Below are positions 11,524 to 23,490 of a DNA stretch of 64,000 nt, piece after piece. Position 1 is the stretch's first letter; each line of letters opens with the position of its first letter. The position numbers and the translations under genes are program-made. The DNA comes from Vanrija pseudolonga. Lineage: Eukaryota; Basidiomycota; Tremellomycetes; Trichosporonales; Trichosporonaceae. Location: assembly GCF_020906515.1 (NCBI RefSeq), contig NC_085854.1, forward strand, positions 1,426,001 through 1,490,000, written 5' to 3'. Below the pieces are notes generated by a model. The model did not search any database and had not been told where the DNA came from. It saw only the letters and a list, made by a program, of their open reading frames with translations.

Positions 11524-13392
11524 TTACTCTACAGCGCCCTGCGCCAGCAGCTCGGGGCGGCACTTGCCCGAGGCGAAGCACCGCTCCATCATGGTATCGT
11601 CGTGTGCGGGGGGCCGCCCGCCATTGTTCGCCACGATATCGTCGTACAGCCCTTCCCAGTCGGTGCGGAGGAACGCGCGGGTGCGCTCGCGGACCGCGGC
11701 CATTGTCATGTCTTGCGGAACACTGCGGCGTGAGCGGCGTAAAGCGGCGTGCGTGGCGACTTACAACGGCTGGATCTCGGTCCCGACGGCGTCGATCACA
11801 CGCGCCACGAGCTCGGTCGTGTTCCGAATATCGTAGCTGTACGCATATGGCTCCCCGAGCGCCCTCACGATCCCGTGCTGCGCGTACCGGGACGCAAACG
11901 GCGCCCAGGCCGACTCGGACGGGGTGTCCCAGTACGGCATGACGACGGGCGTCGCCTTGCACATTGCGACGAAGGGGCTCGGCGAGATCTCAGGCAGGCC
12001 GACGCCGAGCATGGCCTTCACGGAGCCCACGGTGCGCGCGTACTCTGCCGCACTCAGCTGGCCGAGCTGCTTGATCCCCGCGGGGATGGGTTTGTCGTTC
12101 ACGATCTTGGCGGTCGACCAGACCTCTACCCCGGCGTCGTTGAGGTCCGCGACGATGCGCGGCCACGCCGAGGTCAGGTAGTCCTTGTGGTAGAAGTACG
12201 CTGCGGGTCAGTGCCGATGCCGGCAGCGGGGGACGGCTCACGGCTCTCTTTTGCGAGGATGAGGACCGCGTCCTTGCGCTCCGTGTACGGTACGACCGGC
12301 GCCTGGAGGCACCGCTGCTCGATGCTGAGGGGGAGGTACGAGTGGCCGGGGTAATCGTACGGGCTGGCGGTCAGCACAGGAGCCACCCAGTGCCGCTTAC
12401 ACAATCTGCCACTTCGCCCCGAGCGTGTGCCACGCCCACTCCTCGCCCTCCGCCTTGCCCCAAAGGTACTGTGCGTTCTGGCCGGCCCCGTCGAACGAAA
12501 ACGGCCTGGAGCCCCACTGTGCGCGTGAGCTAGCTTGGACAGTTGCGAGGGACTTACGAACGACACCCCGATGACGCGCCACGACGGCAGCTGGCCGAGC
12601 TGGCTCGGCGGCACGGCGCCCAGATCGTGCCGGTAGCTCGCGTTCGTGGCGGGCGTGTAGTCCTCGGCACGGACGCAGCGCGGGTCCGACAGGCAGTTGA
12701 ACGACTGGTCTGCGTCGGTCCAGTACTGGTATCTGCGTGCGTGTCAGCGGCGCCAGCACACACCATAGCTCACATCAGCTCGCTGAGCAGCCGCGTCGGC
12801 GCCCAGTTCTTGTACGCCCTCCTCAGGTCCGGCATGAGCGCGAGGAAGACGTATCCGTTCTCCTCGACCGCGTCCTGCTGCGGAGTGTCAGCCCGAGTGC
12901 CCGCCAAGCGCGAGCCCGCACACACCACGTCGCCAAGCCACACCGCCTCGCCGCTCTCGCTGTGCCCCTTGACGAAGATGTACCACATGTCGCCGAGGAC
13001 GAGCGGGCGCTCGGGGCAGGCAATGAGGCCGAGGACGCAGCGTTCGAGCCGGTCGAGCGCGGAGCGCGCGCGCATGTCGCCGTTACTGCCGTCGTCAGCT
13101 CTGCTCTGCTGCCCACTCACCCCAGCTGCCACTCGGTCCCCTCGGCGGCGCGGAACGCCTGCAGCTGGCGGAACTGGCGCGCGCGGAGGCACTGTGGTGG
13201 GTCGAGCTCTGGCGCAGCGTGCGGGTCCCACCCCGCGCAGGCGTCGCTCGCCCAGCCAGTGGGTACGGCCCACCCCGCGACGGGGTTCGTCACCCCGAAC
13301 AAAGGGACCAGAAGGACCAAGCCGAAGACCCAGACGAATACCAGCGCAAGCGTGCGCCGGCCGAGCGCGCGGAACAGGGGTGGTGCGGACAT
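11524..13392 (-). CDS. GT18-like glycosyltransferase (MGAT5-type), type II membrane protein
   Basis: About eight exons. The N-terminus is a short cytosolic tail followed by one membrane anchor (residues about 12-38, RRTLALVFVWVFGLVLLVPLF), as in Golgi type II glycosyltransferases. The catalytic C-terminus has the sugar-nucleotide-type signature KAMLGVGLPEISPSPFVAMC ending with PVVMPYW, then YAYSYDI, which resembles GT18 (alpha-1,6-mannosylglycoprotein 6-beta-GlcNAc-transferase). A Cys-containing luminal region precedes it. The donor and acceptor in this fungus are unknown, since fungi generally lack complex N-glycans. A second member of the family lies at 41433-43951 in the same window. The start codon at 13392 and stop at 11524 fit the anchor and the family end. 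Confidence 0.75.
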
Positions 13393-14390
13393 TGCTGCGC
13401 GTGGTTGTGGTGCGGGGGACGTTGGATAAACGAGACGTGGGTACGTGGAGAATGCTACGCGTGGTGATCAACACGCACCATGCGTACCAGTGCACTGGCT
13501 TTGTTGCGCCCCGCCCGCTGGCTGTGGGCCGTGGGCTGGCCTTTGTCCCCTTCACTTGTAGCTTGTGAGCTGTGCGCCGCAGGGCGGCATGGTGCCTACG
13601 CCCGCCACACAGACGCGCAAACATCACACACACGAGCAAACCTGCCCGCTGCCTGGCCGGCTGGGGGGCCTGGCCTGGTGGTGGCATCGATTAGATTGCC
13701 TGGACGTTAAAGAGAGGTGTGGGAAGATTCGCGCCACGCGCACGCGCCGAATACAAGGCGTACCCTGGCAGCCGCCACACTGGTCCCATGCACGAGGGAG
13801 CCTGCATACCTCGGCGACGTGTGTCGCTCAATTGTCGCAGGGCGCGGTGGGGCCGATGAACGTTCAGCGAGAGAGGGGAGATGGGGGCGCGCCGGCCCGT
13901 AGGGTGTGTATAAGTGGTGCTGCGGGCATCGAGTGCGAAGCTGGCGGCGCACCACAAACGATCTTGGCGATGACGTCGGAGTCGGCGCCACCATCACCGC
14001 CCCGCCCCGCCGTCATTTAGAGGTAGGGCGCGTCGAGCAGCGGAAGTGGCCTCCTCCCCTGACCGCGGTGCGGATTCCCATGGGCCATGCTTGGACCCAC
14101 AGGGATGCTTGGATCGGAGGCAGGCAGCAGGTGAGGTCGTGGTGGTGGTAGGCATTTAGAGGCCTTGCGCCGTCGCGTCGCTGTTGGCGGGAGCAGAAGT
14201 GCAGATCTGCCGATGCCTGCACGCGTCGATGTCGACGGGGCACAATTGCGCGATGATGACTACGTTACTGACGCCGAGGGTGTTGTACTTTGGCGTGGGA
14301 CCCCAGCGTCTATCTATAACCATCTGACCTGGGTCGAGGGTTGCCGCAGATACAGTACGTCCTTGCGTAGGGGCGCGCGCCTCCTACTCC

Positions 14391-14469
14391 GCGATCTGCC
14401 ACTTGTCTCCGAGCGCGTGTTCGGGCAAGCCTTCGATCGTCTGTCATACTGCAGATCTTCGCCCGCCCC
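14391..14469 (-). pseudogene. Short relic resembling an exon of the GT18 gene
   Basis: Read on the minus strand, this 79-nt piece resembles the 3' end of the GT18 exon at 12406-12500. Both start with a GGGGC-GGC block (Gly-Ala-Gly), then CAGTA, then a matching ACACGCGCTCGG / ACACGCTCGG block and AAGTGGCAGAT. The real exon encodes HTLGAKWQIV; here the same residues appear only after a frame change (HALGDKWQI). I saw no other exons around it. It may be a remnant of a lost tandem copy. The similarity is short and was found by eye. Confidence 0.35.
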
Positions 14470-14695
14470 ATTCTAATCCCAATATCCAGATCAGTGATTA
14501 CACCCAAAAAGAGGTTACTTTGTGGGTTTGGATTGGTGGTGTTTGGGATTGTATTGTTGTCTGGGTGCATGATCTTATCCTGTGGGCTGATCCCGCTGGC
14601 CCCTCAGCTGTTGGCGGCTGTCCTTATGGACTTTGTAATGCCCTCTTTATATCCCTGTAATGATATAGAACTATATAGCAATGAAGTAACCCCCC

Positions 14696-14790
14696 CCTTC
14701 AGGATCACTCGCCTAGTGGTAGAAGTGAGCTCGAGTGCGAATCGAACCCCGGTCCGAAACTGATCTGAGACACTGACAAGTCTCAAACCA
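14696..14790. other. tRNA-like scrap
   Basis: The minus strand shows GGTTCGATTC, like a tRNA B box, and the plus strand shows CGCCTAGTGGTA, like an A box. The two lie on opposite strands and no full cloverleaf folds. I read it as degenerate tRNA-derived DNA at best. Confidence 0.2.
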
Positions 14791-16275
14791 GGTTCTTCAT
14801 CCCGTGTGTCTAACGACCGTTACTTTGCAGCCCTGGCGAGACAATATAACCTGCATGCGGCGCACAGTGCGGGTAGGCAGTGGCCAGGGTTGGGTTGCGG
14901 TGCATGTAAGGCAAGACAGCGCACAACGTACATGCGTCCACTCGTACTGAAGGGAAGTGGCGCAGTGTGCGCCAGCTGCTTGCAGTGCTCGGGTGATCAG
15001 CTCTGACAGTGAGCGTGGCCGCCAAGTCGAGACCGTGCCTTTGCATGCCGCCTGTTACGTGTCGAGGCCACCTAACCACAGCACGAGCCGGGCTGTATCG
15101 CCCGTTGATAGCATCACCCTTGTCGACGTGACCCGGTGGCGGCTCCTCTAGCCTGCGGCAGGGGCAGGCACCTCGTGCAGCGACATACAACCAGAGCAGT
15201 CGAGCGAGCTTGGCCGACGGCGGCGCGACAGCAACAATTCGGCGGGAGAGGTCCAGAGAGAGAACAAGTCAACAGAGGCAACAGTCCATTCAGACTAGCA
15301 CATCGATATCAGATCAGATAGCCCGATGCCCGATGGCTAGGCGAGATACTCGAGCCCGAGCGGGGTCCAGGGACGATGTGGCAGCTGACCGACGGGGCTG
15401 GTGGCCCCCTCCGCACACGTCGAGGGCACCATTCTGGCTCGACATGTGCCATTAGCCAACGACGAGTGACAGCGCACCCCCACAGCAGCCCCACAATCCG
15501 TCGATACCGTCTATCCCCTATCCCCAGATCTGCCTCTGTGTTAGCCTGTGGCGATGGGTATCGCTTGCCCCCGTCACAGTGGGAAGCCTTGGATATCGCC
15601 TTGGAAATTCCAACACCCCGCACTAGCCAGCCCTGATACGAGGTGGCCGCCCGTGGGACCCACCGGCGCCCGTTGACATACGACAGGTGACACCTTATCG
15701 CTTGTGCATGCCCAGACCTGCGACCAAGGATGGGCTGGCGATCAAGTGACTCGTTTGTTCGCGGGGGGTGTGGGGGTGCGCCGACTTTCGCGGACTTTCA
15801 CCAGCCCACGGCGGTCTCGCTCCCTTGTCCCAGGCTATCCGCAGCAGGCACCGGGGTCGCCGGCGGGGCCGTGGCGATCGTGGCGTCGCTTGTAGGCTGT
15901 GTGGGGTGGGCAAGACGCTGTGCGTGAGTGGAGAAGACATGTCTTGGCATCGAGGACAGCGCGTGTCATGGTGCGTGACTCACACTGTGGCGGACGCGGG
16001 TCTTGGCCTGAACGTGGCACTTTCTTGTTGATTCCAGCGATCTGCCCGTCGCGACCAACCGCAACTGCAAGCGACATGGGAAACGGGAGTGGGCTGTGGC
16101 TGAGGTTGGCTGGTTGCTGCGTGTAGCCCCTGCTGACGCTCGATTCCGGGTACAGCGGGGACGCGTTAGGCTCTCGCTTTCGCCGGGGTATCCGGGAACA
16201 GGACAGGCAAGGGGTATAAGAGGCACTGGAGCTCCACGGGGGCAGGACACACGCCACACACACCCGCGCAACAAC

Positions 16276-17971
16276 ATGTCTGGAATCCACGCCGACGAGA
16301 AGACTAAAAGCACCGCCGCGCGCATCGAGACGCTCCACCCCGTCGACACGGAGAAGCGCTCCGCGACCAGCCAGAATGGCGAGGACGAGATCTCCGAGGC
16401 GGACAACAAGCGCCTCCGGCGCCGCATCGACTGGTTCCTCATGCCGCTCCTGTGCACCGTGTACGGGCTGCAATACGTGGGTCGTCAAAGATAGAGAGAA
16501 GGGGAAGGAACTCACACCCGGCATAGCTCGACAAGACTGGCCTCACGTGGGCGTCCATCATGGGCATCATCCCCGACACCAAGCTCACAATGGACGAGTA
16601 CTCATGGCTCGGGTCCGTCTTCTTCCTCGGCTTCCTGGCGGGCGAGTACCCCCTCTGCTGGGCACAGCAGCGCTGGCCGCTCGCCAAGGTCACAGGCCTG
16701 ACGATTATCGTGTGGGGCGCCGTCCTGGGCTCCATGGCGGCGTGCAAGGACTTCAAGGGGCTCATGGTGACGCGGTTGTGAGTGGGCCGCGCTGGGATCT
16801 TTGTAGTACTCACCCCCGCAGCCTGCTCGGCTTCCTCGAGAGCGCCATCACCCCCGCCCTCACGATCTTCACAGCCCAGTGGTACCGCGTCAGTGAGCAG
16901 GGCCTCAGGACCGGCGTGTGGTACTCGACGCAGGCGGGCAGCGTCATCTTCGGCGGCTCGGTCGCGTACGCGTTCGCCATGGGCAGCCTGCACAAGACGT
17001 TGAGCATTGCGTCGTGGCGCGCGCTCCTGATCCTCTTCGCGGCGATCACGGTCGTCGTGGGCGTAGCCTTCATGTTCCTCATCCCCGACTCGCCCGAGAC
17101 GGCGTGGTTCCTCACCGAGGAGGACCGCAAGCTCGCCCGCATTCGCACCAAGGAGAACCAGCTCGGCACGACAGACAACAGGTTCAAGTGGTACCAGGTG
17201 CGCGAGGCGCTGCTCGACCCCGCGGTGTGGCTGCTGTGCCTCGTCTCGCTCACGATCATGATCCCCTCGGGTGGCCTGCTCAACTTCTACGGCATCGTCG
17301 TCAAGTCTATGGGCTTCAGTGGGTCTCCGAGAGGGATACTGTAGCTGACAGGAAGCCGCCGAGTCGACCCTGCTTATGAGCACGGCCGGGTCATGGAACG
17401 TCGCGAGCGTTCTTTTCTTCCCCTGGCTGGCGGGCAAGCTCCGTCGCCGCGCCCTCGTCTCCGTCCTCCCCATGCTCATCGGCCTTGTGGGCGTGGCGAT
17501 GGTCTGGGGCGCCAAGAACAAGATCGTGCGGTTTATCGGGTACAACCTGTGAGTAGTGTGACGAGGTTGTATGCTGAACCTCCCAGCGGCCTCGGGTATG
17601 CCGCGGCCTTCGGTCTCGCCATCTCGCTCCTCACGTCCAACGTTGCCGGCCGAACCAAGAAGACGACGGCCAACGCCATGTTCCTCATCTTCTGTGGGTG
17701 TTGCGCTGCGTGCGGCGAGCTGACTGCAGACTGTGTCGGTAATCTCATCGGCCCGCAGACCTTCAGGCAGAAGGACGCCCCGGGCTACGTTCCGGCCCTC
17801 ACGAGCATCGTGGTCCTGTACTGCGTCGCCATCCTGCTCCTCATCGCCACTCACTTCCTGTACGCGCACCGTAACAGCAAGCGCGTGTGGACCGAGGGCA
17901 ACGAGCCCCTTGCGGCTGACTCGGAGGATCTGACCGACCGCGAGAACCCGCACTTCCACTACGCGCTGTAA
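16276..17971 (+). CDS. MFS permease of the allantoate/anion:cation symporter family (Dal5-like)
   Basis: Plasma-membrane transporter of about 500 residues with around 12 hydrophobic segments. The acidic N-terminal tail ends RRIDWFLMPLLCTVYGLQY, joined by splicing to LDKTGLTWASIMGI, the family pattern for TM1 and the following loop. Further markers are DEYSWLGSVFFLGFLAGEYP, GFLESAITPALTIFTAQWY and IPDSPETAWFLTEEDR, all typical of the Dal5/Tna1 group. Introns fall after LQY, the KGLMVTR exon, GIVVKSMGFS, the RFIGYN exon and the NAMFLIF exon. The C-terminus is hydrophilic (SEDLTDRENPHFHYAL). A TATAA element sits 57 nt upstream of the ATG. The substrate cannot be told from sequence; organic anions or vitamins such as nicotinate or allantoate are typical. 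Confidence 0.87.
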
Positions 17972-18286
17972 GAGAGAAGGGGGGATACCGGGTTGCAATG
18001 AGAGTTTGAAGGGAAACAAGTCACGTATGCAAACGTTGTCAGCGTTCGGAGGATTAATCCAGATAAGCAGTTGATTAGAAAAGTGGATCTGGAACCATTA
18101 GGTTTATCCTCGGCTGATAAGGACCGGCATCGGCCGGATATCACCGCAGTGGCAGTCCAGTCAACCGGTCACGGACCTCTATGGCGTCAGTCGTCGAGGT
18201 GCATAAAGACGGGCTAGTTGGCCTCACGACCTCGCTCACTGCCGTCACATCTCTTCCCCTCTTCCCACATCCCACAACCCACCACA
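17972..18286. other. Intergenic with TATA-like element
   Basis: No gene. GCATAAAGA at about 18202-18210 is a plausible TATA box for the small gene starting at 18287. Confidence 0.4.
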
Positions 18287-18628
18287 ATGCCCGACCAGAT
18301 CACCTCGCGCGGCACCAACAGCCAGGTAGGCGTCCCACACTCCCCCTCGCTCAGCTCCAGGGCAACTCGTACGACACGCGCCAGAGCAGCTCGGGCTCGA
18401 CGGGGTACCACTACTCCAAGTGAGCTGGCCCCCGGGGTATAGCTGACCCCAGCACCAACGGGTCGTACTACTACTCAAACACGAACGGCTCGACGTACTA
18501 CAACTCGGGTGGGTGAGGGTGTCTTTCCCAGAGCTGACACGCCAGGCAGCGGATACTCGTCGTACACTTCGCCCTCCGGCAACACTTCGCAGTCGTACTC
18601 GTCCAACAGCGGCTCGGGGAAGAAGTAG
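18287..18628 (+). CDS. Small Tyr/Gly/Ser-rich conserved fungal protein, copy A
   Basis: Four short exons encode a hydrophilic protein of about 70 residues: MPDQITSRGTNSQ, then GNSYDTRQ, GYHYSNTNGSYYY, NTNGSTYYNSG, YTSPSGNTSQSY and GSGKK at the end. Related small proteins with repeated YxYSNxNGSYYY wording are widespread in filamentous fungi and have no known role. Introns have CTGAC branch sites. It is the first of three tandem paralogues (18287, 18977, 19678), all on the plus strand and with introns at matching positions. No signal peptide or membrane segment is visible. Confidence 0.8.
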
Positions 18629-18976
18629 GCGGGATAGGGCGAATTGGGAGGTGAAGAACGATGTCGAAGGTCGAGTCTGAGGTGCAAGCTCTCCTCTGAA
18701 GTCCAAGTAACCCAATAGCTGAATGAAGGTCTACACATGACGTAGGGCAACGCCCCCAGGGCGATGTGTGGCACCGCACGATGTCTGTGGCCCCTGTGGC
18801 TGGCGGACGTCTTCTGCTGTATGATCTAGACAACAGTGTGCTATCAGACGGTGCCGCCCTATGCCCCACGGCCTTCGCACGTCAGAACGCAGGAGCCTCA
18901 CCAAAGGTATAAAGACCCGCTCTGCAGTGCCCATCCTCCCATCCCCAACCAACCTACTCACCCAATCTCATCCACC

Positions 18977-19385
18977 ATGCCCGACCAGATCACCTCCCGC
19001 GGCGTGAACAACGACGTGCGTCCCATACCAGTGGCAACACTCACACCCCAGGGCAACAAGTACGACACGCGTGTCGACGAGGCTGGAAACAAGGGCTACC
19101 ACTACTCCAAGTACGCGACGCACCCTCGGCTCATGACTGACCGCAGCTGCGACGAGTCGTACTACTACAAGAACACCAACGGCTCGACGTACTACAACAG
19201 CGGTGAGGGTATCGGATGTGAGGCGAGCTGACACCGCAGGTACCGGCTACACTCAGTACACCTCGCCCTCGGGCGGCACCACCAAGACGTACACCTCGCC
19301 CTCCGGTGCCACCACCAAGTCCTACACCCCAGCCGGTGGCTCGGGTGGTTCGGGCGGCTCGGGCAAGGGCTCTGGCAAGAAGTAG
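18977..19385 (+). CDS. Small Tyr/Gly/Ser-rich conserved fungal protein, copy B
   Basis: Tandem paralogue of the gene at 18287. The first exon encodes MPDQITSRGVNND, followed by GNKYDTRVDEAGNKGYHYS, the DESYYYKNTNGSTYYNSG exon and a last exon with the repeat YTSPSGGTTKT / YTSPSGATTKS, then a Gly-Ser-Lys tail ending GSGKK. Four exons are placed as in copy A. TATAAA lies at 18908-18913, 69 nt upstream of the ATG, and the start region CACCATGCCCGACCAGAT is nearly identical to copy A. Function unknown. Confidence 0.8.
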
Positions 19386-19677
19386 GGGGGAGGTCCTCGC
19401 ACGCCATGTGCATCTACTACACCCTCGCACCATGTTCTCTACATCGCCCTGATCTATGCATGTATTTGGGCTGCTCGTCATCGTCATGCTGCCGCACACC
19501 CTGGCAGACGCGACCACCCTTCCCCCAAAATGTCATTTGGAGCCCCGCATTCCGCCGACTTCCCACCTTCCGACTTTGGCCACTGATGCTTCCTTCTGGC
19601 ACTTCTGCACTTCTACTCGTTTGAGCCACCCCCTTCCTCCCTTTGTCACTCTTCCTTTCTCTCCATTTGGCACACCA

Positions 19678-20862
19678 TGCCACCAGTCAACCCGGACCGA
19701 TATAAGGTCCCGAGGGACAGGATCATAAGCCACGGCGTGAGCCCGAGGGTGAGTGGGCTCCTTGCTTCGCTCCGCTGACAACAGGGCGCCAAGTGGGAGC
19801 GTTTCCGCGACGATGCCGGGGACGAGGTGTACCGCTACGTCAAGTGAGCTCGACGACCTCCATGTGAGCTGACACGCAGCCGCGACAAGTCGTACACGTA
19901 TCACTTCCCTGGCGGCTGGAGCTACGTGCACGATGGTGGGTCTCAGTATCGGCGGCCTTTCTGACCCTCCAGGGAAGGGCTTCGCGGAGTGGAGGACTCC
20001 CGAAGGCGAGACGTACACATTCTACGGCGCGTCGCTTCGGCGCTCACACCCATATCTCGGCGGTATCCACCTTCTCAATGAAGCACCCCGCCGGCGGACG
20101 ACACTGCCCCAGCCGCACCGGGATGTGGAGCTCGACATTCCGCCAGTACAGAAGGAGAGAGAGAAGAAGCGCGCGAAGACGTACGCGCGGCCCTACGCCA
20201 CGTCGAGGCCGGGGGCACGGCGTTACGACCCGGATGACTCCCTGCTCGACGCCGAGACGACAGCCATGCCTACCGCGGAGAGCTCGGAAAGTGCAGTGCG
20301 GAGCCTGCGAAGACGGCACGCCCCAGCCTCGATCATGACACCCCCGACGTCGCCCGACTCGCCGCGCCGTCTGCGCAAGCGCAGGCGACAGCTGCTGTGG
20401 GCAGAGGGAAGCTCTACGTCATACTTTGACAGGTGGAGCGGGACCAGCGAGGACAGCCGGAGCGCGGGCAGCGAACCGGAGTGCGTAGGGAGCGACTCGA
20501 GCGACGACGACGAGGGCACGAGCTCCGTCGCGCGCCGGCTCGACTTCACCCTCTCGTCGGCAGACGACTCATCAGCCGGCCCCAGTCGGCGCGCTGTGCG
20601 CAACACGGACAGTGCGCCTTCGCGCAGGCGGCACGTGCTGGTACCCGTCGTGGAGATCGTGACGCCGCGAAAGAAGAAGCAGGCCCCCGAGTCGCCCAGC
20701 AGAACATACGGCCTGCGAACCCCGCGCTCGTCGGCAGTGTCACGCCGCTCAGGGAGGAACACCGCCAGACGCACGTATGCTGAGGCGTCGGACGACGACG
20801 TGGTGTTCCTCGAGGAGGAGGACGCGGACGAGGCTGTGATTGATCGTGTGCTGGCGCTCTAA
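19678..20862 (+). CDS. Diverged, extended third member of the small Tyr-rich family
   Basis: The first exons follow the same plan as copies A and B (PRDRIISHGVS, then GAKWERFRDDAGDEVYRYVN, RDKSYTYHFPGGWSYVHD, GKGFAEWRTPEGETYTFYGAS), with introns in equivalent places. A long last exon then adds roughly 270 hydrophilic residues rich in Arg, Ser, Asp and Glu, including basic patches (KEREKKRAKTYARPYA, RLRKRRRQ) and acidic runs near the C-terminus (DDDVVFLEEEDADEAV). The tail looks disordered and could be nuclear, but no domain is recognised. It appears to be a tandem duplicate that gained a new tail. Confidence 0.72.
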
Positions 20863-21352
20863 TGTGCAGGGTTGTATGGTGGGTAGTGCTGTGGGGCATC
20901 TGTATAGTGAACTGGTAGAGGTTGTGTTCCATAAGCAGTGCTTGAAGCAGTGCTTACATATGCACATGCGTGAAGGGGATGCATGCAGGTGTTGATCTGC
21001 GGAGATGCCAGAGTCGGTTGCAGTCAGGGAGGATGGTGCCGCCGGTAAGCTGTTGGCGATCGCCCTCTTCACCTCCACTTCACTCACTCTTTGGTGCATC
21101 CATTCACCTTCAATTCATCCACCTCCCCAGCCCTGCCCTCGGTACATGTACATCGGCGCTGGCCCGCCGGTACCGCGGCTCGGTTGTCTCCACCGAGGGA
21201 CACAAACAGCGACTCCCCCACCCACCGCAGGTCGCCGAACGATGGCGTGCTCTAGCCTACTGATAACACCACCACTGAACCCAGGGCCCCGCGCAGGAGA
21301 ATGACAACCATAACGCAAATCAATGGCGGAGTGACGCATACTCAACCTCACA
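20863..21352. other. Intergenic
   Basis: No gene seen. Holds the 3' end of the upstream gene and the promoter of the MFS gene starting at 21353. Confidence 0.4.
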
Positions 21353-23388
21353 ATGCTGAGCAAAGCAGAGGCGCTTCTGCGTGACGGACACACCGAGAGC
21401 CATGCTTTAAGAGTGCTGTCGTCGTCGTCGTCGGCGGCTGCGTCCCACCGCACGAACGAGGGAGACACCATGACGCACCGCCTGGAACGCCTGTCGTCGA
21501 GGGTGAGCTAGGTGCTGGGACTGCTGGCTGACATTAGCTGTCGGACCAGCCCGACGAGGAGCATGCCCTGCTGGCTGGACGGCGCGACTCGGCTTCAAGC
21601 GAGGAGAGCACACCGAGCTACCACTCCACGGCCGATGTCGAGGAGCAGCCCCTGCTCACCGCCCACGCGTGGCGCGAGCCGCCGCGGGAACCGACATGGA
21701 AGGGCCGCCTGTGGGACACGTTCGACCTCCCGCCCGCTGAGCGCAAGCTGCTCAACAAGGTCGACGCGCTGCTGCTGACCTTTGCCTCCCTGGGCTACTT
21801 TCTCAAGTGGGTGTTGTGTGATCGACGTGGCTGACGATACACAGGAACCTCGACCAGAGTAAGCCGTTCCGCGAAGACACAGACACAGCTGACCAGTAGC
21901 CAACATCCACAACGCCTTCTTCTCCGGCATGAAGGAGGACCTCGGGATGGACGGCGACGAGCTCGTGCACGCCGTGACTGTCTGGACGGTCGGCTATGCC
22001 ATCGGCCAGATCCCGTCCAACATGGTCCTCACGCGCGTGTCCCCGCGCTATGTCATCCCGACAGTGAGTGTGTGTCGACTAGGCTGAGCTAACGTGCAGC
22101 TCGAGTTCCTCTGGGGCCTCGCGACGCTCGCATCGTACCGCGTCACGTCGTACCAGTCGCTCTACGTCCTCCGCTTCCTCGTCGGCCTGTTCGAGTCGGC
22201 GTACTACCCTGGCATCCTGTACCTCCTCGGCGGGTGGTACACGTCGCGCGAGATCGGGAAACGCGCCATGATCTTCTGGCTCGCGGGAAGCGTCGGCGGT
22301 ATCGTCAGCGGCTTCCTCCAAGCCGCGGCCTTCAAGCACTTTGATGGCGTGTACGGGCTCGCGGGGTGGCGGTGGCTGTTCGTGCTCGACGCTGTGATCA
22401 CACTCCCGGTAGCCCTGCTCGGCTTCTTCTTCCTCCCGGGCAACCCGCTCAGCGACACCAAGGAGTGGTGGCTTACGCAGGAGGTGGGTGTGGGGCGACC
22501 CCTCTGCTGTACGTCGTTGAGGCTCTGCTGACGCCGGTCGCAGGAGCACGAGCTTGCGATCGAGAGAATGCGGAGGGTGGGCCGCACTGGCAAGAAGCCG
22601 TGGACCAAGGCCCGTGTCCACGCTCTGTTCAAGTCGTGGCACATCTATGTCCTCCCCTTCGTCTACGTGTTCTGGAACAACGGCGGGATCCACAGTGCAC
22701 TGCCGTACTGGATGAAGGTGGGTAAACAGAGTGACGTCTTCTGACCCACCAGACGTTCAACAACGATCCGCCTCCCGTCCCAGGCGTCAGCTTCACCATC
22801 CCCGAGATCAACACGCTGCCACTTGTAGCAACGGGCTTCACGATCATCGGAGGGCTGAGCTACGCGTGGCTGTCCGACGGCGTGTTCGGCGGCCGGCGCT
22901 GGCCGTTCATCTACACCGGCGTGCTGGGCTCGCTGGCCTTCGCGTTCGTCCTCAAGGACCTTCCGCTGTACGACGACATCAGGCTGCATTTCGCGCTCTA
23001 CTGGTCAATGGGTGTGTTTCACGCCGCCGGGCCGCTCATCCTTGCGTGGTTCAATGAGATCCTCGCAGCCGATAACGAGAAGCGCGCGCTGGTCGTCGCG
23101 CTAGGCAACGACCTTGCTTATGTCGTCCAGGCGATCGGACCCAACATCTACTGGAAGACAAGCGACTTCCCCGCAGCGAAGAAGGGGTACAATGCTGTGA
23201 TCGTGTACGCGATCCTGCTGGCCCTTTGGACCACCCTCACGCTGTACCTCCTGGAGCGTGATCGACGACAGGAGGCCCGCAACGCCGCGTACGGGAGCCC
23301 GCGCCTCGAGTCCGAGTCGGCGGTTACGATCAGGACGTACCGCCCCGACGCGGGCAGCAGCTCGGACAGCAAAGCTAGATTAGAGTAA
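21353..23388 (+). CDS. MFS permease, Fen2/Liz1-like
   Basis: Twelve-span transporter with a long hydrophilic N-terminus. Markers include [75 protein letters not shown] and [17 protein letters not shown], typical of the pantothenate/biotin branch of the anion:cation symporters. Joining TTTCTCAA to the next coding block requires a 14-nt exon at 21845-21858 (Asn-Leu-Asp-Gln) between a CAG acceptor and a GTAAGC donor; leaving it out shifts the frame and destroys the conserved LDQTN motif. The last exon carries TM 9-12 and ends DSKARLE. The substrate is not determinable. An ATG at 21468 in the same frame is an alternative start. Confidence 0.87.
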
Positions 23389-23490
23389 CATTATAGCGCT
23401 GTATGATTACTATAGAGCATTATACGAATGGTAACGACATTGATATTATATGCAAGCCGAAGCTTGAGACGCACTGCGTCATTTCTTTCA

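Larger units (their letters stand above)
13393..16275. other. 2.9-kb gene-poor interval
   Basis: No intact gene is supported. It holds the promoter of the GT18 gene on the left and of the MFS gene on the right (TATA-like TATAA at 16215-16219, 57 nt before that ATG). Part of it (about 14480-14720) is visibly more AT-rich than its surroundings. Two degraded pieces are listed separately: a GT18-like scrap and a tRNA-like scrap. Confidence 0.5.

Noticed and set aside
14494-14763. Open frame with hydrophobic stretches (LLCGFGLVVFGIVLL) in the AT-rich patch
   Set aside because: No start context, family match or flanking exons; overlaps the tRNA-like scrap.
14696-14790. Possible tRNA gene
   Set aside because: A-box-like and B-box-like words are on opposite strands and no cloverleaf forms; kept only as a low-confidence scrap.
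16439-18019. Long minus-strand frame of 526 codons
   Set aside because: Antisense shadow of the MFS permease.
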